Positions 35,616 through 43,954 of a stretch of DNA of 64,000 bases are shown piece after piece (position 1 is the stretch's first letter; every line of letters begins with the position of its first letter). Origin of the DNA: Streptosporangium album (GTDB lineage Bacteria; Actinomycetota; Actinomycetes; Streptosporangiales; Streptosporangiaceae); assembly GCF_014203795.1 (NCBI RefSeq), contig NZ_JACHJU010000006.1, positions 310,001-374,000 of the forward strand. Reading direction: 5' to 3'. Under the pieces are notes generated by a model. That model was given only the letters and a program-made list of their open reading frames with translations. It had not been told where the DNA came from and searched no databases. The translations under genes were made by a program, and so were the position numbers.

Positions 35616-35776
35616 ATCGCCCACGTTCACGCCCGTCCCAGCGCAGAAAGTCATCCGCCGTGGAGCGCAGGGGTCGGAGATCGCGACGATGTCCGGATGG
35701 CTCCGGTCGATCCGCGCCTTTCACCGGTACCGGTACCGGCGCTGGCTGATCGCCAAGGGTCACGACCCCGCCGGCG

Positions 35777-35818
35777 CCCGGCCGGTCTCATCCCCCGTGC
35801 GGGGTGGGACCGGCCGGG
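35777..35818. terminator. bidirectional terminator
   Basis: A long stem beginning CCCGGCCGGTC and ending GACCGGCCGGG around CGTGC, with one wobble and one bulge, between the ATPase gene and convergent efeO. Confidence 0.75.
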
Positions 35819-35826
35819 CCGGTGGC

Positions 35827-36972
35827 TCATTTCGCGACGACGGCGGCGATCCTGCTGATCGGCTCGGCCAGCGCGTTGATCGCGTCGGACAGCTTCTTCA
35901 GCTCCTCCTTGGACAGCTCGTTGTGCAGCTTCCAGCCGTCGCCCTTACGGTGCGCGTCCAGGGCGGCCTCGGCGGCGGCGAACTTCCCGTCAAGCGTCTT
36001 GACCAGGTCGGGAGAGCGCTCCTCCAGCACCGGGCGCAGCGCCTGGACGGCCGCCTTGGACCCCTCCAGGTTGGCGTCGAAGTCCCACAGGTCGGTGTGC
36101 GACCAGATGTCCTCCTCGCCGGTGATCTTCCCGGTCGCCACCTCGTCGAGCAGTCCCTTGGCGCCGTTGGCGAGCTGGACGGGGGACAGCTGCGCGGAGT
36201 TGGCCTTGCCCACGACGGTGGTGACGTCGGCCATGAGCTTGTCGGCGATCGGGCCGTCCTTGGAGACGTCCTTCTTGACCCACAGGTCCTTCTCGATCCT
36301 GTGGTAGCCGGTCCACTCCTGGCCCTCCTCCAGGTCGGCCTCGCGGGCGTCGATGGCCGGGTCGAGATCGCCGAAGATCTCCGCGACGGGCTCGATGCGC
36401 TCCCAGTAGGTGCGCGCCACCGGGTAGAGGCCCTTGGCCTTGTCGATGTCGCCGGCCTTGACCGCGTCGGCGAACTCCCGGGTCTTGACCAGCAGCGTGT
36501 CGCTCTGCGACTTGATGTAGCGCTTGTATCCCGCGATGGCCTCCGACAGCTTGGCGTCGTCGGTCAGCGGCTTGTGCTCGCCGCTGACCTTCAGCGGGTT
36601 GCGGATGCCGTTGCCCACCATGCCGGGCTTGCAGGTGGCCTCGTAGGCGCCGGCCGGCAGCTCGACGATGACCTCCCGGGTCAGGCCGGGCACGATGTTC
36701 TCCACCTCGCCCATCACGCGATCGCCCGCCGCGTAGAGGTAGAACTCGGTGATCTTGGAACCGGTGTTGGTGATGGCGAAGGTGGAGGTGCCGGCGCTCA
36801 CCTCGCTGACCGCGACCTTGCACTCGGTGTCGGTCGCGGCCACGGAGATCTTGCCGTCCTCGGCGGGGGCGGAGGTCGCGGAGCCCGCGCCGCCCGCCTG
36901 GGGCTCGCTCGAGCAGGCGGACAGTGCGGCCAGGGCCAGCCCGGCGGCGGCGAGAACGATGGGCGTACGCAT
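35827..36972 (-). CDS. efeO: iron uptake lipoprotein EfeO
   Basis: 381 residues; lipobox ending at C20 (LAALSAC). Residues about 45-140 form the cupredoxin-like domain (FAITNTGSKITEFYLY, VEVAAGAYEATC-like segment). The rest is the M75 domain with the metal-binding H-x-x-E in GYHRIEKDLW. EfeO presents iron to the EfeU permease. It starts 12 bp after efeU ends. The third partner, the heme peroxidase EfeB, is not next to it. Confidence 0.9.
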   Translation of the reverse strand: MRTPIVLAAAGLALAALSACSSEPQAGGAGSATSAPAEDGKISVAATDTECKVAVSEVSAGTSTFAITNTGSKITEFYLYAAGDRVMGEVENIVPGLTREVIVELPAGAYEATCKPGMVGNGIRNPLKVSGEHKPLTDDAKLSEAIAGYKRYIKSQSDTLLVKTREFADAVKAGDIDKAKGLYPVARTYWERIEPVAEIFGDLDPAIDAREADLEEGQEWTGYHRIEKDLWVKKDVSKDGPIADKLMADVTTVVGKANSAQLSPVQLANGAKGLLDEVATGKITGEEDIWSHTDLWDFDANLEGSKAAVQALRPVLEERSPDLVKTLDGKFAAAEAALDAHRKGDGWKLHNELSKEELKKLSDAINALAEPISRIAAVVAK

Positions 36973-36984
36973 GGTGCTCCTGTT

Positions 36985-37815
36985 TCAGGCGGTGGTCGTG
37001 AGGGAGGGCGTCCGCCGCTTGGACCCCGGGCGGAGGAAGAGGATCAGCGTGGGCACCGCGTAGAGGACCCAGGCGGCGGTCTCCAGCACGGTCGGCTGCG
37101 GAGTGATGTTGAACATGCCGGAGATCAGTGCGCCCCACCAGGAGTCGGCCGGAAGGATTCCGCTGATGTCGAACGCCTGGGTGGACAGGCCCGGAAGGAT
37201 GTTGGCCTCCTGCAGGTCGTGCACGCCGTACTTGAAGATGCCGGCGGCGACCAGGATCAGCAGGAGCCCCGTCCAGGTGAAGAACGTGGTGAGGTTGATC
37301 TTCAGGGCGCTCTTGTAGATGCCCCAGCCGATCACGATCGCGGTGAGGAGGCCCAGGCTGATGCCGATCAGCGGGGTGGCGCTCGTGGTCGCGCCCTGCA
37401 CGGAGGCGAAGAACAGCAGGGCGGTCTCCAGGCCCTCGCGGGCCACGGCCAGGAACGCCATGACGACCACGGCCACCGGGCCGAGCTGGAGCGCGTCGTT
37501 GAGCTTCGTGCGCAGCTCGCCGGAGAGCGAGCGGGCGGCCCGGCGCATCCAGAAGATCATCCAGGTGACGAAGACGGTGGCCAGCAGCGAGGTGACCGCG
37601 TCGAACAGCTCGTGCTGCTGATGCCCGAGGCGGGCCGCGGTGAAGGTGAGCAGCGCGCCGAACCCAACGGAGAGCACCACCGCGACGACGACCCCCGCCC
37701 ACACGAGAGGGAGACGGTCCCTGCGGTCGCCTTTGACCAGGAACGCGACGAGAACGGAGACCACGAGGGTGGCCTCCAGTCCTTCGCGCAGGCCGATGAG
37801 GTAGCTGGCGAACAC
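36985..37815 (-). CDS. efeU: iron permease EfeU (FTR1 family)
   Basis: 276 residues, about seven membrane helices, with the two REGLE iron-transfer motifs (R10-E14 and in AVAREGLETALLFF). It moves iron through the membrane in the EfeUO(B) system. The start at 37815 lies 19 bp downstream of two sites resembling IdeR/DmdR1 iron boxes, so it is probably repressed by iron. Confidence 0.9.
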   Translation of the reverse strand: MFASYLIGLREGLEATLVVSVLVAFLVKGDRRDRLPLVWAGVVVAVVLSVGFGALLTFTAARLGHQQHELFDAVTSLLATVFVTWMIFWMRRAARSLSGELRTKLNDALQLGPVAVVVMAFLAVAREGLETALLFFASVQGATTSATPLIGISLGLLTAIVIGWGIYKSALKINLTTFFTWTGLLLILVAAGIFKYGVHDLQEANILPGLSTQAFDISGILPADSWWGALISGMFNITPQPTVLETAAWVLYAVPTLILFLRPGSKRRTPSLTTTA

Positions 37816-37833
37816 CCGACACTCCAGAGTTTA

Positions 37834-37853
37834 TTGGAAAGGCTTACCTAAAA
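37834..37853. promoter_or_regulatory. iron box 1 (IdeR/DmdR1-like)
   Basis: On the minus strand TTAGGTAAGCCTTTCCAA, close to the consensus TTAGGTTAGGCTAACCTAA, immediately before efeU. Confidence 0.6.
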
Positions 37854-37855
37854 TA

Positions 37856-37875
37856 GGGCAGGCAAACCTTACTCC
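37856..37875. promoter_or_regulatory. iron box 2 (IdeR/DmdR1-like)
   Basis: GGGCAGGCAAACCTTACTCC; its minus strand reads AGTAAGGTTTGCCTGCCC, a weaker iron box in tandem with box 1. Confidence 0.5.
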
Positions 37876-38001
37876 ATACATCAATCTCCCCTCTTCGAGG
37901 GGGGTGCGTCGAGCCGGAGTATCCGTCCTCGCCCGGAGCGAGGGCGGATGAGGACGGGTCGGATGAGGTCGCCCTCTCCGTCCTCCCGTGTGCTCACCAG
38001 C

Positions 38002-39456
38002 TCACGGGCGGCCGTCGGGCGGCGCCCCGCCGGGCTCCGCGGGCCGTGCCCCGGCCAGCACGGAGTGCCGGTAGGAGTATCCGAAGTACACGATCAGGCC
38101 GATCAGGAACCACACCACGAAACGCGCCCAGGTCTGCCAGTGCAGGAAGGTGATCAGCCAGAGGGAGAAGAGGACCCCGAGCGCGGGCACCGCCGGCATC
38201 CCCGGGCAGCGGAAGCTCCGCGGCAGGGCGGGCTGCCGGTAGCGGAGCACGATCACCGCCGTGCACACCACCGCGAAGGCGAGCAGGATGCCGATGTTGG
38301 TCAGCTCCGCGGCCTCCCTGATGGGGAGGAGCCCGGCGATGACGGCGGAGGCGATGCCGACGATCCACGTCACACGGGTCGGCACGTGCCGCGTCGGGTG
38401 CGTCTTGGCGAACCACTTGGGCAGAAGCCCGTCACGGCTCATCGAGAACCAGACGCGGCTCACGCCGAGCATGAAGGTGAACATCACGGTGAGGATGCCG
38501 ATGATCGCCCCGACCGCTATCACGTCCGCCAGGCGGCTCAACCCCACCGACTTGAACGCCGTGGAGAATCCGCTCTCCTTGTCGATCTCCCTGTAGTTCT
38601 GCATGCCGGTCAGCACCAGGCAGGCCAGCACGTAGAGGACCATCGAGATGGCGAGTGAGTAGACGATCGCCTTCGGCATGTGATGCCGGGAGTCCTTGGA
38701 CTCCTCCGCCGCCGTGCTCATGGCGTCGTAGCCGAAGACGGCGAAGAAGACCGTGGCCGCCCCCGTCATGGCGCCGCCGATGCCGTAGGGGAAGAACGGT
38801 GTGTAGTTGGCGGGGTTGACGTGGAAGAACCCGACGACGATGACCAGCAGCACCACGGCGACCTTCAACCCGACCACGGCCGTCTCGAAGCGGGCCGCGT
38901 TCTTCATGCCGAGGTTCAGCAGGTAGGCGATCAACAGGCACAGGAGGGCGGCGAACAGGTCCACCCGGTGTCCTTCGCCGGTCCCCGGCGCGCCCAGCAT
39001 CCACGCGGGCAACTGCGCCCCCAGGTCACTGAGCAGGAAGGAGAAGTAGCCCGAGATGCCGATGGCGACGACCGAGACGATCGCGGTGTACTCCAGCAGC
39101 AGGTCCCAGCCGATGAACCAGCCCGGCAGTTCGCCGAGGACCGCGTATCCGTACGTGTAGGCCGACCCCGCCTTCGGGATGAGCCCGGCGAACTCCGCGT
39201 AGGACAGGGCCGCCGCCGCACTCGCGACCCCGGCGATCAGGAACGACACCACGACGGCGGGACCCGCCGTGCCGTTGGCGACCGTACCCGCGAGGGTGAA
39301 GATGCCCGCGCCGATGATGCCGCCCACCCCGATGGCGGTGAGCTGCCACAGCCCCAGCACGCGGGTGAGCTGCTCGCCCTCCCCGCCTTCGGGCTCCTCG
39401 ATGTGCTCGATGGGTTTGCGGCGCAGTATGCCCGCCCCTGACCTGAACATGGCCAT
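38002..39456 (-). CDS. APC superfamily amino acid permease
   Basis: 484 residues, about twelve membrane helices. The first reads LWQLTAIGVGGIIGAGIFTL, the consensus substrate loop GIIGAGIF of APC transporters; later FAEFAGLIPKAGSAYTYGYA-like segment and AVFGYDAMSTAAEES match the cationic amino acid transporter/YfnA group. It would import amino acids with protons at the membrane. Single gene, with no regulator adjacent. Confidence 0.85.
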   Translation of the reverse strand: MAMFRSGAGILRRKPIEHIEEPEGGEGEQLTRVLGLWQLTAIGVGGIIGAGIFTLAGTVANGTAGPAVVVSFLIAGVASAAAALSYAEFAGLIPKAGSAYTYGYAVLGELPGWFIGWDLLLEYTAIVSVVAIGISGYFSFLLSDLGAQLPAWMLGAPGTGEGHRVDLFAALLCLLIAYLLNLGMKNAARFETAVVGLKVAVVLLVIVVGFFHVNPANYTPFFPYGIGGAMTGAATVFFAVFGYDAMSTAAEESKDSRHHMPKAIVYSLAISMVLYVLACLVLTGMQNYREIDKESGFSTAFKSVGLSRLADVIAVGAIIGILTVMFTFMLGVSRVWFSMSRDGLLPKWFAKTHPTRHVPTRVTWIVGIASAVIAGLLPIREAAELTNIGILLAFAVVCTAVIVLRYRQPALPRSFRCPGMPAVPALGVLFSLWLITFLHWQTWARFVVWFLIGLIVYFGYSYRHSVLAGARPAEPGGAPPDGRP

Positions 39457-39554
39457 GACGCATCCTCTCCGCGCGCGCCCACAGCGGATTGCAGTGACCC
39501 ACTACCGAGTCCGGTGAAGGGGCTCTACCCTGTTTCACCTGCGCCGATGTTGCC

Positions 39555-39599
39555 GTTCAGAAGGTTCAGAAGGTTCAGAAGGTTCAGAAGGTTCCGAAG
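39555..39599. repeat. 9-bp tandem repeat, four perfect units plus one variant
   Basis: GTTCAGAAG repeated at 39555-39590, then GTTCCGAAG. It lies between the permease promoter region and the end of a convergent-side oxidoreductase gene. Nine bases keep frame, but no gene covers it. Confidence 0.85.
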
Positions 39600-39636
39600 G
39601 GCCCGGGAGGTCCGAGTCCACCGTGCGAGGGACCTC

Positions 39637-40677
39637 TCACCGCCCGCGGGCGACCCCGGCGAACGCACCGGCACCGGCCAGACGCGCCAGGCGGCGGTAG
39701 GAGTCGAGCCGCTCGTCCTGGTCGAAGGTGTTCATGGTGACCAGCACCTCCTCGGCGCCGCTCCGCTCGACCAACGCCCCCAGCGCGTCCGCGACCTCCT
39801 CCTCCGTGCCGTGGATCTGCCCTTGCAGCGCCTCCTCGAAGAGGGCGCGCTCACGGGCGGTCATCTCCAAGGAAAGGATCTCCCCGGCCGGGGAGAGCGG
39901 GGGGAAGACCCCGCGGGTGCGGGAGAAGACGGTCGCCCACGCCTCGGGCACCTGCAGCCGGCGGGCCCGCTCGGTGGTCTCGGCGACCGCGATGCCCGCC
40001 GCGACGATGACGTACGGCTGCGCCGACCAGGCCGAGGGCCGGAAGTTCCGGCGGTAGCGGGTGATCGCCTCCAGCGTCCGCTCGTGCCCACCCACCGCCG
40101 CGATCACCAGCGGGAGCCCGTGCTCGGCCGCGATGTCCGCTCCGGCACCCGTGGCCAGTACGTACGCGGGCACCCGTAACCCCTCCGCCGGGAGCGCGTG
40201 CACGCCGGGATACGTCTTCTGGTCACCGGTGAAGTAGCCGAGCAGCTCGGCCAGCTGGGCGCCGAAGTCCTCCGCGTCGCGTCTGTCATGGCCGAGCGCG
40301 CGCCGTATGCCGCCGGTGAAGCCGACCGACCGGCCCAGGCCCATGTCGATCCGGCCCGGGTAGAGCGATTCGAGGACGCCGAACTGCTCGGCGACGACCA
40401 GCGGCCGGTGGTTGGGGAGCATCACGCCGCCGGTGCCGATCCGGATGCGTGAGGTCACGGCGGCGACGGCCGCAGCCAGGACGGTCGGCGCCGAACCCGC
40501 CACCCCCGGCACTCCGTGGTGTTCCGACACCCAGAACCGGTGGTAGCCGAGAGCCTCGGTCTCCCGCGCGAACCGCACGGTGTCGCGCAGTGCCTGCGAG
40601 TGGTCGTGCCCCTGGCGGGCGAGGGAGCGGTCCAGAACCGAAAGCCGCGTCGGCTGCGATGGTGCGTTCACCCTCAT
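39637..40677 (-). CDS. LLM class flavin-dependent oxidoreductase
   Basis: 346 residues. Luciferase-like barrel: LGYHRFWVSEHHGVPGVAGS, IRIGTGGVMLPNHRPLVVAE and GRIDMGLGRSVGFTGG. This is the MsnO8-like group, using FMN or F420; substrates are mostly unknown. A fragment of a solute-binding protein gene lies directly upstream in the same frame. A related enzyme is encoded at 41505-42560. Confidence 0.85.
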   Translation of the reverse strand: MRVNAPSQPTRLSVLDRSLARQGHDHSQALRDTVRFARETEALGYHRFWVSEHHGVPGVAGSAPTVLAAAVAAVTSRIRIGTGGVMLPNHRPLVVAEQFGVLESLYPGRIDMGLGRSVGFTGGIRRALGHDRRDAEDFGAQLAELLGYFTGDQKTYPGVHALPAEGLRVPAYVLATGAGADIAAEHGLPLVIAAVGGHERTLEAITRYRRNFRPSAWSAQPYVIVAAGIAVAETTERARRLQVPEAWATVFSRTRGVFPPLSPAGEILSLEMTARERALFEEALQGQIHGTEEEVADALGALVERSGAEEVLVTMNTFDQDERLDSYRRLARLAGAGAFAGVARGR

Positions 40678-40679
40678 CT

Positions 40680-40885
40680 CAACACTCCCGTGCTCCGGGG
40701 ATTCCCCACCGGCACCTGTGCTACCTCCCGTATCGACCAGCTTGGACTGGTTGGTGGAGGCCTGGACCGCGACGTTCCTGCCGCACAGGTCGGTGTGCGC
40801 GGAGATGGCCTCGGGGTTGCCCTTCTTGACCAGGATGCCGGTGCCCGAGACCGAGTAGTCGACGTGGAGGCGGCTCGGTACGGCG
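40680..40885 (-). pseudogene. solute-binding protein fragment (amino-acid type)
   Basis: Minus-strand translation reads VDYSVSGTGILVKKGNPEAI and TDLCGRNVAVQASTNQSKLV, the middle of an SBP_bac_3-type amino-acid-binding protein. Neither end is present: it runs without stop into the ATG of the downstream oxidoreductase and has no start codon. A relic left by deletion; not reported by gene finders because it lacks a start. Confidence 0.6.
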
Positions 40886-40956
40886 GGCGCCCGTTACCTC
40901 CGGAGAGCGGCGAGGTACCGTCGTCTTAACGAATCTCAGCCACCGGGGGAACCGCT

Positions 40957-41352
40957 ATGCCAAGCGATCCCGACCACGTGCTCGACGCCATCGACGGAGT
41001 CGTCGACGAGTGGCTCGCCCTGAGCGAGGACTCCATGCGCTGGGCACCACCTGAAAAAGCTCCGCCGAAACGGCAGCTCACGTTACCCGCCCCGTCCTTG
41101 CCGTGGGTCCCCGGCGACTTCCTGCACGAGGTCGGCGCCCTTCTCGGCACGCGGGCGCACGCCGTGGCGGACGTCGTGACCGAGGTGCTGCGCCCGATCG
41201 GCGAGGGGCTGTCCGGCGCGCTCACCGCGATCCTCGACAGTCCTCCCGTCCGGCAGTTGATCGACCCGGCCGGGGATCGTCCGCCCCCCGGCCACACCGA
41301 GCGTGACGATCTCCCGCCCGAACCGCCGCCGCGTCCGCACGGGCATCCCTGA
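40957..41352 (+). CDS. hypothetical protein
   Basis: ATG 40957 after CCGGGGGAACCGCT; 131 residues. Acidic N-terminal helix (DHVLDAIDGVVDEWLALSED), Pro-rich segments and a Pro/His-rich tail. No signal peptide, no membrane helix, no recognised domain. It stands alone between two oxidoreductase genes on the other strand. Probably real because of its ribosome site and ordinary codon use. Confidence 0.55.
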   Translation: MPSDPDHVLDAIDGVVDEWLALSEDSMRWAPPEKAPPKRQLTLPAPSLPWVPGDFLHEVGALLGTRAHAVADVVTEVLRPIGEGLSGALTAILDSPPVRQLIDPAGDRPPPGHTERDDLPPEPPPRPHGHP

Positions 41353-41504
41353 CACGCGGGCGGCCGGTCTGCGGCCGCCCCGCGACCCGCGCCGGGGGTA
41401 TGCCCGGCGCGGAGCCGGCGGGCGTGGAGGAGGCTCTGTGATCCGCCCACGGGCTCACCCGACGCCGGGACGCGCCCGCGTGGGGAGGCGGGTCCCGGCT
41501 TCTG

Positions 41505-42560
41505 TCAGGCGCTCTGGGACAGCCCGTAGGCCTGGGCGATCAGCTCGTAGGAGCGGATCCGCGCCGTGGGACTGTGGACCAGCGTGGTGATCATCAGCTC
41601 GTCGGCCTCGGTGCGCTTGCGCAGCTCCTCCAGGCCCGTCCGCACCTCGGCGGGGTCTCCGTACACCAGCTTGGACAGGTAGTCGTCGAGGAAGTCCTTC
41701 TCCACCGGGCTGTAGCCGTGAGCCTCGGCCTCCTCGGGAGTGGGGACCGGCTGCGGAGCCCCGCGGCGCAGGCGCAGCATGGACAGCCCACCCGAACGGG
41801 CCATGCGGAGCGCCTGCTCGGAGCTCTCCGCGGCGACGGCGGAGACGCCGATCATCGCGTACGGCCGGTCGAGCACGGCCGACGGCTGGAAGGACGACCG
41901 GTAGAGGTCCAGGGCGGGGATGGTGTTGGCCGCGCTGAAGTGGTGGGCGAACGCGAACGGCAGGCCGAGCAGGCCCGCGAGCTGGGCGCTGAAACCGCTG
42001 GAGCCCAGGAGCCAGATCGGCGGCCGGCCCGTCTCGGGCGACCGGGGGATGGCGACGACCCTCTCCAGCGGATGGCCCGCCGGGAACGCGCCGTCCAGGA
42101 AGGCGGTCAGCTCGGCGAGCTGCTCGGGAAAGTCGTCGGCGTCCAGGCCGTGGCGGCGCAGCGCGCGGGCCGTGGCGGGATCGGTGCCCGGTGCCCGGCC
42201 GAGCCCGAGGTCGATGCGGCCCGGATGCAGCGCGTGCAGCGTGCCGAACTGCTCGGCGACGATCAGCGGGGCGTGGTTGGGCAGCATCACCCCGCCGGAC
42301 CCCAGCCGGATGGTCGTGGTCGCCGCGGCCAGGTGGGCGATCAGCACGGCGGGGGAGGAGCTGGCCACGGACGGCATCCCATGGTGTTCGGCGACCCAGA
42401 TCCGGTGGTAGCCCAGTTTCTCCGCCCGCTTCGCCAGCTCGGTGCTCGCCCGCAGGGTCTCGGTGGGGGTCACGCCCGAACCGACCGTGGCCAGTTCGAG
42501 GATCGACAGGGGGACCTCGGAGGTGCCGCGTGCCACACCACGGATGTTGTCTTCAGCCAT
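41505..42560 (-). CDS. LLM class flavin-dependent oxidoreductase, second copy
   Basis: The ATG at 42560 gives 351 residues. Same group as the gene at 39637: LGYHRIWVAEHHGMPSVASS, IRLGSGGVMLPNHAPLIVAE, GRIDLGLGRAPGTDPATARA. FMN- or F420-dependent, substrate unknown. The two genes are clearly paralogous but not tandem. A ROK regulator gene starts upstream on the same strand. Confidence 0.85.
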   Translation of the reverse strand: MAEDNIRGVARGTSEVPLSILELATVGSGVTPTETLRASTELAKRAEKLGYHRIWVAEHHGMPSVASSSPAVLIAHLAAATTTIRLGSGGVMLPNHAPLIVAEQFGTLHALHPGRIDLGLGRAPGTDPATARALRRHGLDADDFPEQLAELTAFLDGAFPAGHPLERVVAIPRSPETGRPPIWLLGSSGFSAQLAGLLGLPFAFAHHFSAANTIPALDLYRSSFQPSAVLDRPYAMIGVSAVAAESSEQALRMARSGGLSMLRLRRGAPQPVPTPEEAEAHGYSPVEKDFLDDYLSKLVYGDPAEVRTGLEELRKRTEADELMITTLVHSPTARIRSYELIAQAYGLSQSA

Positions 42561-42597
42561 GTCGGCGGCAACCCCGTCTGAACGGGGGTTATTCCGC

Positions 42598-43791
42598 TCA
42601 GACCGCGGCCGTCCGCTGCTCGGGCGAGACGGCCTTGGCGAGCAGGAAGTCCTCCACGACGAGAGTCGCCGCTCCCAGGGCGACCGCGTCGGGCCCGAGG
42701 CGGCCCAGCACGATGGAGGCCGTCTCATACGGCTGGGTGAGGGAGTTGTCGGCGGCGGATCTCTTGATCCTCGTCAGGTGGTGCTGGCCCAGCATGAGCC
42801 CGGCCCAGCCGCCGATGACGATCCGCTCGGGGTTGAACAGGTTGATCAGGTTGGCCAGGCCGGCTCCGAGGTAGTCGGCGGTCTCCTCGATGACGGGGCC
42901 TCCCGCCCTGACCAGGTCGGCCAGGGCGGCCTGCTCGTTGGGGACCTCGATGGACAGCCCGGCACGTTCCAGGATGCTCTCGGCGCCGATGTACGCCTCC
43001 AGGCAGCCACGGCCGCCGCATCGGCAGGCCCGGCCCCCTACCGCGATCTTGGTGTGCCCCCACTCGCCGGCGCTGCTGTTGGCGCCACGGTAGGTGATCC
43101 CGTCGGTGATGATGCTGGCCCCGGCCCCCGAACCGATCAGCGCGACGATGGTGTGCCGTGTCCCGCGACCGGCGCCGAACCACAGCTCGGCCTGCCCCAT
43201 CGTCTTGGCACCGTTGTCGACGTACAGCGGGAGCGAGGTGCCCGCACGCAGGAGCGCGCCGAGGGGGACCGCGTCCCAGCCGAAGGTCTGGGCGTGGATG
43301 AGCGCCTCCGGCCCGCTTTCGACGATGCCGGGGACGCCGATGCCGACGCCGAGCACCCGGGTGGGGTCGACGCCGCCGGCGGCCAGCACGGCTTCGATGC
43401 CGGAAAGGATGTGCCGTACGACCAGGTCGACGTCGTGGCGGTCCGGGCGCAGGGGGTATTCGGCCTTGGCCCGCTCGTTCATGTCGAGGTCGAACAGCTC
43501 GACGCGCACGTGGGTCTCGCCGACGTCCACCCCGATCGCGTAGCCGAACTCCGGGTTCACCCGCAGCAGCACCCGGGGGCGCCCGCCGTCGGACTCCACC
43601 AGGCCCGCCTCGACGATGACGTTGTCGGTGATGAGGTCGCCGGTCACGTTGCTGACCGAGGCGGCGCTCAGGCCGGTCAGTCCGCTGAGCTCGTGGCGGC
43701 TGGTCGGGCCCTCGAAGTAAAGCGTCCGCAGCAGCACCGCCCGGTTCTCCCGCCGGAGATCGCGTACCGTCCTGCGTTCGGGCCTGACCAT
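42598..43791 (-). CDS. ROK family transcriptional regulator
   Basis: 397 residues. The N-terminal winged helix (LRRENRAVLLRTLYFEGPTS, LSGLTGLSAASVSNV) is followed by a ROK/ASKHA domain: ATP-site loop GYAIGVDVGETHVRVELFDL, GIGVPGIV, and the zinc site CRCGGRGCLEAYIG. Such NagC/XylR-like proteins repress sugar genes. No sugar gene is adjacent, so its target is unknown; the gene ends 37 bp before the oxidoreductase start. Confidence 0.9.
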   Translation of the reverse strand: MVRPERRTVRDLRRENRAVLLRTLYFEGPTSRHELSGLTGLSAASVSNVTGDLITDNVIVEAGLVESDGGRPRVLLRVNPEFGYAIGVDVGETHVRVELFDLDMNERAKAEYPLRPDRHDVDLVVRHILSGIEAVLAAGGVDPTRVLGVGIGVPGIVESGPEALIHAQTFGWDAVPLGALLRAGTSLPLYVDNGAKTMGQAELWFGAGRGTRHTIVALIGSGAGASIITDGITYRGANSSAGEWGHTKIAVGGRACRCGGRGCLEAYIGAESILERAGLSIEVPNEQAALADLVRAGGPVIEETADYLGAGLANLINLFNPERIVIGGWAGLMLGQHHLTRIKRSAADNSLTQPYETASIVLGRLGPDAVALGAATLVVEDFLLAKAVSPEQRTAAV

Positions 43792-43954
43792 GATCTTCCT
43801 TCCCCCGCTCTTGGGCCATGTTAGATCAGGTCGTGAAGTAAGTCATCCGGGGGTGCCGCGCCGGGAGTGCCGCGGTCCGGACCGGCCGGAAAATCGCCGA
43901 TATCTTTCCCCGGCCGAGGCGATTGCGACAGGGGGCTCGGGGCAGGACCGCACC

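Noticed and set aside
35485..37851. Plus-strand open frame of 788 codons
   Set aside because: Antisense to efeO and efeU, which have clear family motifs.
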